From positions 3,314,929 to 3,378,928 of the forward strand of contig CP042469.1 of NCBI GenBank assembly GCA_015243575.1: a DNA stretch of 64,000 nucleotides. The letters run 5' to 3'. This document shows, piece after piece, positions 43,040 through 52,625 of the stretch. The position numbers were made by a program, and so were the translations under genes. The notes under the pieces are model-generated. The model was not told the origin of the DNA. It made no database searches and saw only the letters and a list, made by a program, of their open reading frames with translations. Numbering within the stretch: the first letter of the stretch is position 1; each line of letters starts with the position of its first letter. The stretch comes from Clostridiales bacterium. GTDB lineage: Bacteria; Bacillota; Clostridia; Peptostreptococcales; Anaerovoracaceae.

Positions 43040-44008
43040 ATGAGTGAGCTATCTATTATTATGTACCATTATGTCCGTGACCTTGCACGCAGCAGGTTCC
43101 CAGATATAAAAGGGCTGGACCTGAATCTCTTCAAAGTTCAGATTCAGTTTCTAAAAGCACATTTTGTGCCGGTGACGATGGAAGATGTCGTACGGGCATT
43201 TCATGATAAAACGCCCCTCCCCCAAAGAGCGCTGCTTCTCACCTTTGATGACGGATATTCCGATCATTTTGCAAACGTCTTCCCGATTCTCAGGGAAGAG
43301 AAGCTTCAGGGCTCTTTTTTTATCCCAGGCAAGACATTCATGGAGCAAAAGCTCCTCGATGTGAATAAGATACACTTCACCTTGGCCTCCGCAGACATCG
43401 CCATACTGACCGCTGAGTTGCTTCAACGAATCGACGACTTTCGTCAGAAAGGAGTCCTTCTTCCCCCCGCAAAGGAGTTATTTGACACCTATGCTCATGC
43501 AAACCGATTTGATCAGAAGGAAACGATCTTTTTCAAACGAATGCTCCAAACTGTCCTTCCGAAGGAAATTCGAAAGCAGCTTTCAAGCGAACTTTTTGAG
43601 AAGTATGTTGAAATGACAGAAGAGACATTTGCAGGAGAGCTGTATCTCAACCAAAAACAGATTTCTGAAATGAGGGATTCGGGCATGCATATTGGTCTGC
43701 ATGGTTACGATCATGACTGGCTTGGGAATCTTACACGTCCCGAACTAGAAGCAGATTTTTCAAAAGCGTTTGACTGTATGGGCGACTTCATTCATCAAGA
43801 TTGCTGGACAATGTGTTATCCCTATAGTTCCTATAGCCAGAAGGTAATCCGGCTGCTGAAAAGCAAGGGCTGCAAGCTGGCTTTCACAGCTGACGTCAGG
43901 AGGGCGGACACACGAACGGATAATCCTTTCATGATCCCCCGATATGATACCAACGACTTTCCCCCTATCAGCACCAGATTTTCCGAAATAGAAGGGAGGC
44001 TAATATGA
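43040..44008 (+). CDS. Polysaccharide deacetylase family protein
   Basis: A 322-residue protein with a NodB-homology carbohydrate-esterase fold. It begins LSIIMYHYVRD, has the metal-binding pair in LLTFDDGYSDHF near residue 72, and GLHGYDHDWLG near 220 where His ligands are expected. The C-terminal CYPYSSYSQKVIRLLKSKG is also typical. There is no signal peptide, so it should act in the cytoplasm on a sugar precursor. AGGAGA precedes the ATG by six bases. Its stop overlaps the start of the next gene as ATGA, so the two products probably work together. Confidence 0.88.
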   Translation: MSELSIIMYHYVRDLARSRFPDIKGLDLNLFKVQIQFLKAHFVPVTMEDVVRAFHDKTPLPQRALLLTFDDGYSDHFANVFPILREEKLQGSFFIPGKTFMEQKLLDVNKIHFTLASADIAILTAELLQRIDDFRQKGVLLPPAKELFDTYAHANRFDQKETIFFKRMLQTVLPKEIRKQLSSELFEKYVEMTEETFAGELYLNQKQISEMRDSGMHIGLHGYDHDWLGNLTRPELEADFSKAFDCMGDFIHQDCWTMCYPYSSYSQKVIRLLKSKGCKLAFTADVRRADTRTDNPFMIPRYDTNDFPPISTRFSEIEGRLI

Positions 44009-45207
44009 TGGAGGATATCCTGAAGGAATTGAACAGCAAAGAATATATTCACGCTTTGGATGATGCATATGATATCAGATTCTGCAGGACGGACGAAGCG
44101 CCGGAACTTCAGCGCTTTATAGACACCCACTGGAAGAAAGGGCATATTTTTGCTCACTCCAAAGAGCTTCTGGACTGGCAGCACTACGACAAAGAAAATG
44201 ATCGTTACAATTTTGTAGTTTCCAAGCATCGTGAAAGCGGCGAAATCCACTCCATTCTGGGTTTTGTATTTCCGTCTCAATTTGATCCCCACATCGAGGA
44301 AACGCAGCTATGGCCTTGCATCTGGAAGGTTCGTGATGATGTGCATGTTAAGGGCCTGGGGATTTCGTTATACTATTATCTGAAGGAAGCCATACCAATT
44401 GAAACCATCTCCATTATTGGCATCAGTGATATTGCCCTGAGTATTTATAAGAGCTGGGGGTTTGAAACTGGCCTGATGGATCATTTTTTTATCCTGAATG
44501 ATCATATCTCGGATTATAAGATGGTTTGTTCTGAAGCGGCCTTCCTTCCAAGCCAGCAAGTGAAGGAGCAGCTTTCTGCTGATATAATAAGGACGCCTCG
44601 CCCCTTGGCAGAAGAAGTAGCCGGCAACCTGCCCTTAATGGACGAAGGAACTGGCGACTGTCCTTTGACCGACCTTGCACCTGTTTCCTCAGACTGTGGC
44701 TGCCGTTTGGAACCACTGGATGAGGAGCACTTCAGAGCCGCTGCTGAGGGTCTGATCCTTCCAAGGTATAAGAGCATCCGATACTATCTCAACCGTTTTT
44801 TCCGGCATCCGGTCTATCAATATGACATTTATGGCGCTTTTTCCGGGAATTCCATCCAGTGTATCCTTGTAACAAGGCTATGCCGCAGCGGCGGAGCATG
44901 CTGCATCCGAATCGTTGATTTTATCGGCAAAGAAGAAGGGATTCTGGGCATTTATCGCCTCTTGAAAGATCTTCTTTACGAAAAGAATGCGGAGTATCTG
45001 GATTTTGTGGTGGCAGGCAGAAACGAGTCTCTTCTATTGAATGCAGGCTTTCAAAAGAAGCAGGGAAAAATGGTGCTGCCTCATTATTTTGAGCCATTTC
45101 TCCTGAAGAATGTGGAATTATCCTATGCGTTTAAAACGGTCTCACCGGATGCTGCCAAAATATTTTATAAGGCCGATGCAGATCAGGATCGGCCAAATCT
45201 CTTATAG
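44005..45207 (+). CDS. Two-domain GNAT-like acyltransferase, coupled to the deacetylase
   Basis: A 400-residue protein. The first ~185 residues resemble a GNAT acetyltransferase: LQRFIDTHWKKGHIF, a middle sheet, and HVKGLGISLYYYLKE, which is the acetyl-CoA loop region, then SIYKSWGFETG. A low-complexity linker (about 200-240) leads to a second half with IRIVDFIGKEEGILGIYRLL and LDFVVAGRNESLLLNAGF, again GNAT-like at its end. GGGAGG lies just before the ATG, which overlaps the deacetylase stop. Deacetylation and reacylation of the same glycan or sugar nucleotide is a reasonable guess; the substrate is not known. Confidence 0.75.
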   Translation: MMEDILKELNSKEYIHALDDAYDIRFCRTDEAPELQRFIDTHWKKGHIFAHSKELLDWQHYDKENDRYNFVVSKHRESGEIHSILGFVFPSQFDPHIEETQLWPCIWKVRDDVHVKGLGISLYYYLKEAIPIETISIIGISDIALSIYKSWGFETGLMDHFFILNDHISDYKMVCSEAAFLPSQQVKEQLSADIIRTPRPLAEEVAGNLPLMDEGTGDCPLTDLAPVSSDCGCRLEPLDEEHFRAAAEGLILPRYKSIRYYLNRFFRHPVYQYDIYGAFSGNSIQCILVTRLCRSGGACCIRIVDFIGKEEGILGIYRLLKDLLYEKNAEYLDFVVAGRNESLLLNAGFQKKQGKMVLPHYFEPFLLKNVELSYAFKTVSPDAAKIFYKADADQDRPNLL

Positions 45208-45212
45208 CAAAA

Positions 45213-45247
45213 ACCGGCGCCAATAAGTTTATAATTTTGGCGCCGGT
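45213..45247. terminator. Bidirectional terminator closing the purine operon and the deacetylase pair
   Basis: A perfect 11-bp stem (ACCGGCGCCAA / TTGGCGCCGGT) with a 13-base loop between convergent genes. The minus strand continues TTTTTG, a good signal for the purine operon; the plus strand continues GTTTATTTT. Confidence 0.92.
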
Positions 45248-45304
45248 GTTTATTTTAAATTTAAATTTGATTTCAGCCTCCGCTGATGGTGGACCACGGA
45301 TTGC

Positions 45305-46573
45305 TTATCGTTTGTTCAGCCTGCCGATATCATTCCTATACTGCGCACCTTCAAAGGAAATCCGCTCCACATTGCAATATGCCCTCTGTCTGGCCTCTTC
45401 ATGGCTGCTGCCCAATGCAGTGACCCCGAGAACTCTTCCTCCGTCAGTTAAAATCACAGATGAAGAAGATCTTCTCTTGGTTCCGCTGTGAAACACCAGC
45501 ACATCCTTATCGACCGAATCCAATCCTTTGATTTCTTTCGCTCTTTCATAATCTCCCGGATATCCGCCTGATGCCATGACAACACAAACCGCCTTCTGAT
45601 CACTCCAGAGAATAGTCTGTTCCGACAGACGGTCTTCTGTCACTGCGACCATAATATCCAACAAATCAGATTTCATTCTGGGAAGGACAGACTGGGTTTC
45701 CGGATCCCCAAAGCGATTATTAAACTCAATGACCTTGGGCCCCTCCTCGGTAATCATAAGGCCAATAAAGAGCACTCCTTTAAAATCAAGACCATCCTCC
45801 TGAAAGCCTTTCAACGTGGGCTCCAGGATCCTTTCCCTGATCTGCGCTTCCAGTTTTTCATCGAAGATGAGACTGGGAGAATAGGTACCCATTCCACCTG
45901 TATTCGGGCCTTGATCCCCGTCAAAAATCCGCTTATAATCTTGAGCGGATTCCATTGGCACAATGGTCTTGCGATCTACGAAACACAGAACAGAGGCTTC
46001 AATTCCCGTTAAATACTCCTCAACAACAACCTTGTCTCCTGCAGAGCCGAAAACCTTGTCTCCCATGATCTGCTCGATTGCGTTGAGAGCGGTTTCCCTG
46101 TCCTCTGCAATGACAACGCCCTTGCCTGCGGCCAAGCCATCTGCCTTAATGACCATAGGATATCCGAAAATCCCCACCGCCTTTTTGAGCTCCTCTAAAT
46201 CAGAAAACTCCCGATATCCTGCCGTGGGAATGCTGTGCCTTGCAAGAAATGCCTTTGTAAACGCTTTGCTGCCCTCAAGCTGAGCGCACTTCCGATTTGG
46301 CCCGAAGGCTGCCAGCCCTCTTTCCGCAAGTGCATCCACAATTCCTAAAGAAAGCGGTACTTCCGGCCCTATGACCGTCAAATCAATCTTATTTTCCGCT
46401 GCGAAGGAGCAAATCCCATCGATATCTTCTGCTCTGACAGGGATGCACTCTGCAACCTCAGCAATCCCCGCATTGCCGGGAGCACAATAAAGCTTGTCCA
46501 CCTTGCTGCTCTGTGCCAGTTTCCATGCGATAGCATGCTCACGCCCGCCGCCGCCTACGATTAAAACTTTCAT
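45305..46573 (-). CDS. purD: Phosphoribosylamine-glycine ligase
   Basis: A 422-residue ATP-grasp enzyme for the second step of purine synthesis, joining glycine to phosphoribosylamine. It opens MKVLIVGGGGREHAIAWKL and has GPEVPLSLGIVDAL, VIKADGLAAGKGVV for ATP binding, GPNTGGMGTYSP, and EFNNRFGDPETQ with the metal ligands. Length and domain order are standard. It is the last gene of the purine operon and lies 92 bases after purH. Confidence 0.97.
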   Translation of the reverse strand: MKVLIVGGGGREHAIAWKLAQSSKVDKLYCAPGNAGIAEVAECIPVRAEDIDGICSFAAENKIDLTVIGPEVPLSLGIVDALAERGLAAFGPNRKCAQLEGSKAFTKAFLARHSIPTAGYREFSDLEELKKAVGIFGYPMVIKADGLAAGKGVVIAEDRETALNAIEQIMGDKVFGSAGDKVVVEEYLTGIEASVLCFVDRKTIVPMESAQDYKRIFDGDQGPNTGGMGTYSPSLIFDEKLEAQIRERILEPTLKGFQEDGLDFKGVLFIGLMITEEGPKVIEFNNRFGDPETQSVLPRMKSDLLDIMVAVTEDRLSEQTILWSDQKAVCVVMASGGYPGDYERAKEIKGLDSVDKDVLVFHSGTKRRSSSSVILTDGGRVLGVTALGSSHEEARQRAYCNVERISFEGAQYRNDIGRLNKR

Positions 46574-46664
46574 TTGAACTCCTGCTTCCCTGCAGTTTTG
46601 GCGTATGATCCTCCGGCCAAACCCGAAGGATCATACCAAAACTGCGATTATCTTCTATATGCAA

Positions 46665-48200
46665 TTAATGTTTGAAATGCCTTACACCTGTAAAGACCAT
46701 TGCAATGCCCATTTCATTGGCCTTTCTGATACAATCCTCGTCGTGTACCGAACCGCCAGGCTGAATGACAGCCGTAATTCCCGCTTTTGCTGCGGCGACG
46801 ACGTTATCGTCGAAGGGGAAGAATGCATCGGAAGCTAAAATTGCTCCTTCCGTGCTTTCCGTCGCCTGCCTGATAGCGTTTTCAATGGCCCAGACCCTGT
46901 TGGTCTGTCCCGGTCCGATGCCGATGGTCTTCCCGTCTTTTGCGAGAACGATTCCGTTTGATTTGATATGCTTTGCCACTTTCATGGCAAACTTCATATC
47001 CTCCATCTCCCGCTCGGTGGGAATCCGGTCGGTAACAATCTTAATTTCCGCTTCATCATATAGGCTGTGGTCTGCCTCCTGAATTAAAAGCCCGCCGCTG
47101 ACCTTCTTGATATCGATGGTATCCTTCGGTGCTTTTGCAAGAATGTGATCCAGCTTGAGCAGCCTGATATTCTTTTTCTGCGTCAGGATATCCAGTGCCT
47201 CCTTCGTAAAGTCGGGAGCGATGACGATTTCCACGAAGATCTTATTGATTTCTGCAGCTGTCATCTCATCAACAGGCCTGTTAACAGCAATAATTCCTCC
47301 ATAGATGGAAACAGGATCCGCTTTGTAAGCCTTCACATAAGCATCAAAGGCATCATATCCAACACCGACGCCGCAGGGATTGGCATGCTTTACCGCAACA
47401 ACGGCAGGCTCCTCAAATTCCTTTAAGGTTTCCAGTGCGCCATTGGTATCGTTGATATTATTGAAAGAAAGCTCTTTTCCATGAAGCTGAACCGCATGAA
47501 CCAATGCGCCCTCCCACGGTTTGATTTCCTTATAGTAGTATGCCTTCTGATGCGGATTTTCTCCATACCTGAGTTCCTGAGCCTTCTCAAAGGTTAGGGT
47601 GAGATTGTCAGGAAGCTCCCCTTCAATCTGCTTTCTCAGGTAATCGGAAATCATAGCATCATAAGCGGCAGTATGCTCAAATACCTTCAGTGCCAGTCTA
47701 TATTTTGTATCATAGGATACCGTTTTCGTTTCTTCCAGCTCACGGATCACTTGTCCATAGTCTCCGGGATCACAGATCACCACCACATCTTTATGGTTTT
47801 TGGCTGCTGAACGAAGCATAGTGGGTCCCCCGATATCAATGTTTTCAATAGCATCTTCCAGCGCAACGCCGGGTTTTAAGATGGTTTCCTTAAAGGGATA
47901 GAGATTGATGGCAACGATGTCAATGGTCTCTATGTTCAGGTCTTCTAATTGCTTCATATGTTCTGGTTTTTCCCGCATAGCAAGAATTCCGCCGTGAACA
48001 GCCGGATGAAGTGTTTTTACTCGGCCATCCAGACATTCGGGAAACCCTGTCACATCAGAAATTCCCATTACCTCAACTCCGTTGTCTCTGAGCCTTGTTG
48101 CGGTACCTCCTGTGGATATGATTTTTACGCTAAGCCGTTCCAGCTCCTGGGCGAATTCCACGATTCCTGTTTTGTCAGACACGCTGATCAATGCTCTCAT
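46665..48200 (-). CDS. purH: Bifunctional AICAR transformylase/IMP cyclohydrolase
   Basis: A 511-residue enzyme for the last two steps to IMP. The N-terminal MGS-like cyclohydrolase domain (about 1-190) begins [20 protein letters not shown] and contains [12 protein letters not shown] and [13 protein letters not shown]. The transformylase domain includes [27 protein letters not shown] with the catalytic Lys-His pair, and SDAFFPFDD. Its position between purN and purD is the usual order in Bacillota. Confidence 0.97.
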   Translation of the reverse strand: MRALISVSDKTGIVEFAQELERLSVKIISTGGTATRLRDNGVEVMGISDVTGFPECLDGRVKTLHPAVHGGILAMREKPEHMKQLEDLNIETIDIVAINLYPFKETILKPGVALEDAIENIDIGGPTMLRSAAKNHKDVVVICDPGDYGQVIRELEETKTVSYDTKYRLALKVFEHTAAYDAMISDYLRKQIEGELPDNLTLTFEKAQELRYGENPHQKAYYYKEIKPWEGALVHAVQLHGKELSFNNINDTNGALETLKEFEEPAVVAVKHANPCGVGVGYDAFDAYVKAYKADPVSIYGGIIAVNRPVDEMTAAEINKIFVEIVIAPDFTKEALDILTQKKNIRLLKLDHILAKAPKDTIDIKKVSGGLLIQEADHSLYDEAEIKIVTDRIPTEREMEDMKFAMKVAKHIKSNGIVLAKDGKTIGIGPGQTNRVWAIENAIRQATESTEGAILASDAFFPFDDNVVAAAKAGITAVIQPGGSVHDEDCIRKANEMGIAMVFTGVRHFKH

Positions 48201-48281
48201 TACTGTTCCTCCCTTACTCTTTTTTATATCATTGGATTTGTGCCTTACGACACGAACCCATTTGCTTCTATGTTATCTAAA

Positions 48282-48956
48282 TTATTTTCCTTTGAGGTAT
48301 TCCTCACAAAAAAGCTTGACGGCCCTGGGCAGGATTTTATGCTCCACCGCCAAGACTCTTGCCGCTAAGGAATCCTCTGTATCTCCCGGCTCTACCGGCA
48401 CTGTTTCCTGAAGGATGATCCGTCCCGTATCAATCCCCTCATCCACATAGTGAACCGTCGCACCGCTTTTTAAGTCACCTGACTCCAGCACGGAACGGTG
48501 AACTCGTTTTCCGTAATATCCTTTGCCGCAGTGTCTGGGGATGAGCGAAGGATGGATATTGATGATTCGGTCACTATAGGCCGAGATCAGTTCCGGGCTC
48601 AAAATGCTCATATATCCGGCCAGAACAATCAAGTCCGTCCCGGCTTCTGTCAAAAGTCTCAGGATTTCTTCATTCCTTTTTTCTTCTTCCGGCCACTGCT
48701 GCCTTGTCACCGCAATTCCGGGGATACCTTCGTTCTTTGCCCGCTCCAGAGCATAGGCATCCGCGCTGCTGGAGATCACCTGAACAATAATTGCTTGGTC
48801 AAGGAATCCGCTTTTAATGTGATCGATCACCGACTGAAGATTGCTGCCCCCGCCTGATACCAGCACGGAAATCTTCACAGTGCGCTTTTCTAATGTATTG
48901 AACTGGTTGGCTGGCTGATTTGACTGGTTCATCGCCTGATTGACTGACTGTTCCAT
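48282..48956 (-). CDS. purN: Phosphoribosylglycinamide formyltransferase with Asn/Gln-rich N-terminal extension
   Basis: A 224-residue enzyme that formylates GAR using 10-formyl-THF. The catalytic core starts at about residue 29 with KISVLVSGGGSNLQSVID and has VLAGYMSIL, IINIHPSLIPRHCGKGYYG with the catalytic Asn-His, and GATVHYVDEGIDTG with the Asp. The first ~28 residues (MEQSVNQAMNQSNQPANQFN and on) are an Asn/Gln-rich extension not found in typical PurN. The start is ATG 48956 because GGAG lies six bases upstream. A still longer frame to 48992 is possible but lacks a ribosome site. Confidence 0.93.
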   Translation of the reverse strand: MEQSVNQAMNQSNQPANQFNTLEKRTVKISVLVSGGGSNLQSVIDHIKSGFLDQAIIVQVISSSADAYALERAKNEGIPGIAVTRQQWPEEEKRNEEILRLLTEAGTDLIVLAGYMSILSPELISAYSDRIINIHPSLIPRHCGKGYYGKRVHRSVLESGDLKSGATVHYVDEGIDTGRIILQETVPVEPGDTEDSLAARVLAVEHKILPRAVKLFCEEYLKGK

Positions 48957-49075
48957 GTTATTCTCCGCTCTCTCGTTGTCTGGATTTCTCATCCACTTGA
49001 TTCACAGCCGATTTGATCCTTCTGTATTTCTCACTTGCTGCATCTGCGGCTGCTTCCATTCACTTCCGGTGATGT

Positions 49076-50116
49076 TTACAGACCGACGATTTCCACTCCC
49101 TGCCCCTTTACGATGGCTCCGATGACGCTTGCAGTCTCTCCCGCCTGTTCCAGCACAGCAAGCGCCAGATCCTTGTGCTCCTCGTCAACGATCATCATCA
49201 GACCGATTCCCATATTAAAGGTAGAGAACATCTCCTTCAGTTCAACATTTCCTTGTTCCGAAATATACCGGAAGACAGCGGGAAGCTCCCAGCTTCCAAG
49301 TTCAATTCTAACACCCAGCCCATCGGGAATAATTCTTGGGATATTTTCATAAAATCCGCCTCCGGTGATGTGAACAATCCCGTTCACCGTCGTTTTCCCC
49401 AAAACCGCATTGCAGGCAGAAGAATAGATCTTGGTCGGCGTGATCAATGCTTCACCAAGGGTGTTTCCCAATTCTTCCACATAATCATCCGTTTTCATGC
49501 CAAGCTTGTCAAAGAAAAGCTTTCTGACCAAAGAGTACCCATTGCTGTGAATGCCGCTGGAGGCAATTCCAATCACCACGTTTCCTTCTTGAATCTTTGA
49601 TCCGTCGATGATTTGCTTCCGGTCAACGATGCCCACGGCAAAGCCTGCCATATCGTATTCACCTTCGGTGTAGAAATCCGGCATCTCTGCCGTCTCTCCG
49701 CCCACAAGGGCGCATCCCGCCAGAACACAGCCGTCGGCGATTCCTTTTACAATGTCTGCAATCTTTTCCGCCTTCACTTTTCCCGTTGCAATGTAGTCAA
49801 GGAAAAACAAAGGCTTCGCTCCCTGACAGAGCACGTCGTTGACGCACATTGCCACACAGTCCTGACCTACAGTATCATGCTTATCCATGAGAAATGCAAG
49901 CTTAAGCTTTGTTCCAACGCCATCGGTACCCGATACGAGAACCGGTTCTTCCATATCCTTCACGTCCAGGCGGAACAGACTTCCGAAGCTTCCGAGGCCG
50001 GTGAGAACATTCTCGTTGAAGGTCTTTTTTACGTGCCCCTTCATCAGGGAGACGGCTCGTTCCCCTTCCTTTGTATCGACGCCTGCGTCTTTATATGTCA
50101 GCTTTTCAACCGCCAT
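49076..50116 (-). CDS. purM: Phosphoribosylformylglycinamidine cyclo-ligase
   Basis: A 346-residue AIR synthetase, catalysing the fifth step of the pathway. It begins MAVEKLTYKDAGVDTKEGE and shows VSGTDGVGTKLKLAF, DCVAMCVNDVLCQGAKPLFF, and the glycine-rich HITGGGFYENIPRI. The start is ATG 50116, one base after the purF stop, with GTGAGGAAT as ribosome site inside the end of purF. An in-frame ATG at 50128 inside purF lacks a suitable site. An overlap of this kind implies translational coupling to purF. Confidence 0.97.
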   Translation of the reverse strand: MAVEKLTYKDAGVDTKEGERAVSLMKGHVKKTFNENVLTGLGSFGSLFRLDVKDMEEPVLVSGTDGVGTKLKLAFLMDKHDTVGQDCVAMCVNDVLCQGAKPLFFLDYIATGKVKAEKIADIVKGIADGCVLAGCALVGGETAEMPDFYTEGEYDMAGFAVGIVDRKQIIDGSKIQEGNVVIGIASSGIHSNGYSLVRKLFFDKLGMKTDDYVEELGNTLGEALITPTKIYSSACNAVLGKTTVNGIVHITGGGFYENIPRIIPDGLGVRIELGSWELPAVFRYISEQGNVELKEMFSTFNMGIGLMMIVDEEHKDLALAVLEQAGETASVIGAIVKGQGVEIVGL

Positions 50117-50117
50117 C

Positions 50118-51581
50118 TTATTCCTCACTTTCTTTATCGGCTAACGTACCGTTTTCTTTTGCTTCTTCATCGGAAAGCGCCATAGGATAGTCCCCGTTGA
50201 AACATGCGAAGCAGACCTTATCCTCACCCAAATGGATGGAATCCATCAGGCCCTCAACGCTTAGGTACCCCAGGCTGTCCGCACCGATCATTTTCCGTAT
50301 TTCTTCCTGGCTATGGGCTGCCGCAACCAGCTGATCCTCCTCGGGAGTGTCAATGCCAAAATGACAGGAATGAATTACCGGCGGTGAGCTGACCCTCATA
50401 TGAACCTCAAGTGCACCCGCATCTTTGAGCATCTTTACGATCTTGCCGCTGGTGGTTCCTCTGACAATCGAGTCGTCCACCATAATGATCCGCTTTCCTT
50501 TTACATTATCCCTGAGAACATTGAGCTTTAGCCTGACGCTCAGTTCCCGCATTCTCTGATCCGGCTGGATGAACGTTCTGCCCACATACCGGTTCTTAAT
50601 CAAGCCTTCGCCGTAGGGAATGCCCGATTCCTCTGCATATCCGATGGCCGCCACAGTTCCTGAATCGGGCACCGAGATGACCATATCCGCATCAACGGGA
50701 TGCTCCTTTGCAAGGGTTCTTCCCGCCTGTGTTCTAGCCATATAGACACTTCTGCCATCGATATCGCTGTCAGGTCTGGCCAGATAGACATATTCAAAGG
50801 CACAGATCGCCCTGCGCTTCCCTTTGCTGAACCGCATGGATTTAAGTTCTCTGTCTTCAATGACAACAATCTCTCCCGGTTCTACATCCCGGATGAACTT
50901 TGCTCCCAGCAGCGGGAAGATGCAGCTTTCCGAAGACAGCACGTAACCCTCTGCGGTTCTTCCGATGCAAAGCGGCCGGATACCGTTGGGATCACGGACG
51001 CCGATGAGCTTATTTCCGCTGGTGATGACCAGCGCATAAGCGCCTTCCACAATCTCAAGGGTTTTCATAATGGCTTCTTCAATGGTATTGTCCCTGATAT
51101 ATCTTGCAATGAGTGCTGCGATAACTTCAGAGTCGATGGAGGTCTGAAAGATGACTCCTCGGTCCTGCATTTCTTCCCTCAGCAGCCCTGCATTGACTAA
51201 ATTCCCATTATGGGCAAGGGCAAGACTTCCGCCCTTGTGATAGACCACCAAAGGCATGGCATTCACTGCATGGCTTTCTCCAAAGGTAGAATATCTTACA
51301 TGGCCGATGGAGATATCACCTTGAAGTCTTGCGATGATTTCATCATTGAAGACCTCCTGAACCAGCCCCATCTCTTTATAATATTGAATTTTTCCGTCTT
51401 TATTGGATGCGATTCCGGCGCTCTCCTGCCCTCTATGCTGCAGAGAATGCAGTCCGAAGTATACCGATCTAGCAATGTCTTCTTTGCCGGGGGCGTAAAC
51501 GCCCACAACGCCGCATTCGTCGAATACTTTATCTTCTTCTAGCTCCCTGAGCGCACTGTTGATATCATAATCTTTGAGCAT
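50118..51581 (-). CDS. purF: Amidophosphoribosyltransferase
   Basis: A 487-residue enzyme of the first committed step, making phosphoribosylamine from PRPP and glutamine. A short propeptide (residues ~1-22) precedes the N-terminal nucleophile Cys in DECGVVGVYAPG. Glutaminase marks are GHVRYSTFG and HNGNLVNA; the PRPP-binding loop is IIMVDDSIVRGTTSGKIVKM. The C-terminal Cys-containing blocks (DEDQ-type region and FACFNGDYP) suggest the Bacillus-like Fe-S form, which contributes C-x2-C near the end (KVCFACF). The start ATG 51581 follows CAGGAG; a ten-residue extension is rejected. Confidence 0.97.
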   Translation of the reverse strand: MLKDYDINSALRELEEDKVFDECGVVGVYAPGKEDIARSVYFGLHSLQHRGQESAGIASNKDGKIQYYKEMGLVQEVFNDEIIARLQGDISIGHVRYSTFGESHAVNAMPLVVYHKGGSLALAHNGNLVNAGLLREEMQDRGVIFQTSIDSEVIAALIARYIRDNTIEEAIMKTLEIVEGAYALVITSGNKLIGVRDPNGIRPLCIGRTAEGYVLSSESCIFPLLGAKFIRDVEPGEIVVIEDRELKSMRFSKGKRRAICAFEYVYLARPDSDIDGRSVYMARTQAGRTLAKEHPVDADMVISVPDSGTVAAIGYAEESGIPYGEGLIKNRYVGRTFIQPDQRMRELSVRLKLNVLRDNVKGKRIIMVDDSIVRGTTSGKIVKMLKDAGALEVHMRVSSPPVIHSCHFGIDTPEEDQLVAAAHSQEEIRKMIGADSLGYLSVEGLMDSIHLGEDKVCFACFNGDYPMALSDEEAKENGTLADKESEE

Positions 51582-51672
51582 TTCTTTCTCCTGTATCAAG
51601 AGGAATTTCACCTCCGTTCCAATTCCTTACAGTGTTTCCAAAATAATTGGTAGAAAACGCTGTTTCGGGTCA

Positions 51673-52377
51673 TTATTTTTTAATTCTCGCCAGTACTTCC
51701 TGATAAGTCTCTTCCACATTTCCCATGTCTCTTCTGAATCTGTCTTTATCCATTTTCTCATTGGTGTTCACATCCCAGAGTCTGCAGGTGTCAGGAGAGA
51801 TCTCGTCAGCCAGAAGAATTTCACCGTCTGCAACACCGAATTCGATCTTAAAGTCGATGAGTTTCAGTCCCTTATCCAGGAAGAATTCCTTCAGTGCGTT
51901 GTTTACGATGAGGGCATATTTCTTTACGGTGGCAAGCTGTTCTTCCGTTGCCAGCTCAAGGGCCAGAATATGGTCATCATTGATCAGCGGATCCCCCAGA
52001 TCGTCATTCTTATAGGAGAACTCCAAAGCCGCTTTTGCAAGAGGTCTGCCCTCTTCCACGCCGTATCTCTTTGAAAAGGAGCCTGCAGCAACGTTTCTGA
52101 CAATGACCTCAAGAGGCAGAATCTTCACCGCTTTTACCAGGGTCTCTCTGTCGCTGAGGAGCTTTACAAGGTGTGTGGGAACGCCCTTTTTCTCCAGCAT
52201 CCCAAAGATGATGGCAGACATGGTGTTGTTTACTACACCTTTCTCTGAAATGGTTCCCTTCTTTTCTCCGTTGAACGCTGTCGCATCATCCTTATAGTCT
52301 ACAATATATAATTTCGGATCATCCGTACGATATACCTTCTTTGCTTTTCCTTCATACAACATTTCAAGTTTTTCCAT
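51673..52377 (-). CDS. purC: Phosphoribosylaminoimidazole-succinocarboxamide synthase
   Basis: A 234-residue SAICAR synthetase. It begins [19 protein letters not shown] and has GKAKKVY for ATP binding, [39 protein letters not shown], and [13 protein letters not shown] and [16 protein letters not shown]. The start is ATG 52377 after AAGGAGG; an 11-residue extension upstream is rejected. It lies about 240 bases downstream of purE, and that gap holds a long inverted repeat. Confidence 0.97.
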   Translation of the reverse strand: MEKLEMLYEGKAKKVYRTDDPKLYIVDYKDDATAFNGEKKGTISEKGVVNNTMSAIIFGMLEKKGVPTHLVKLLSDRETLVKAVKILPLEVIVRNVAAGSFSKRYGVEEGRPLAKAALEFSYKNDDLGDPLINDDHILALELATEEQLATVKKYALIVNNALKEFFLDKGLKLIDFKIEFGVADGEILLADEISPDTCRLWDVNTNEKMDKDRFRRDMGNVEETYQEVLARIKK

Positions 52378-52450
52378 TTTCAAATCCTCCTTTATTTCAT
52401 TTCTACACAATTATAAAAATCGGGTTGTCTAGTCGTGCTATCTTTACTGT

Positions 52451-52625
52451 CATATAAGCGAAGCATTGAACGATTTTGTTATATTTTACTGCTTTGACGA
52501 ATGAGATTTTTTCTAGCTGCCTTTAGCAGCCCAGCAAAGAATGCGATCCTTCACATTTTTGCGCAGAAAAAATCATGAGACAGAGCTAATAAAATATCAA
52601 AATCGCGAACAGCTTTGCGTTATGG
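52451..52625. repeat. Long imperfect inverted repeat between purE and purC
   Basis: Arms of about 60 bases (52451-52514 and 52565-52625) are complementary over most of their length; shared words include CGATTTTG, ATATTTTA and GATTTTTTCT. The centre contains an inner hairpin GCTGC-CTTTA-GCAGC. The right arm includes the last few bases of purE. It could be a MITE-like insertion or a structured RNA that tunes expression of the downstream genes. No T-tract follows that would make it a standard terminator. Confidence 0.65.
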
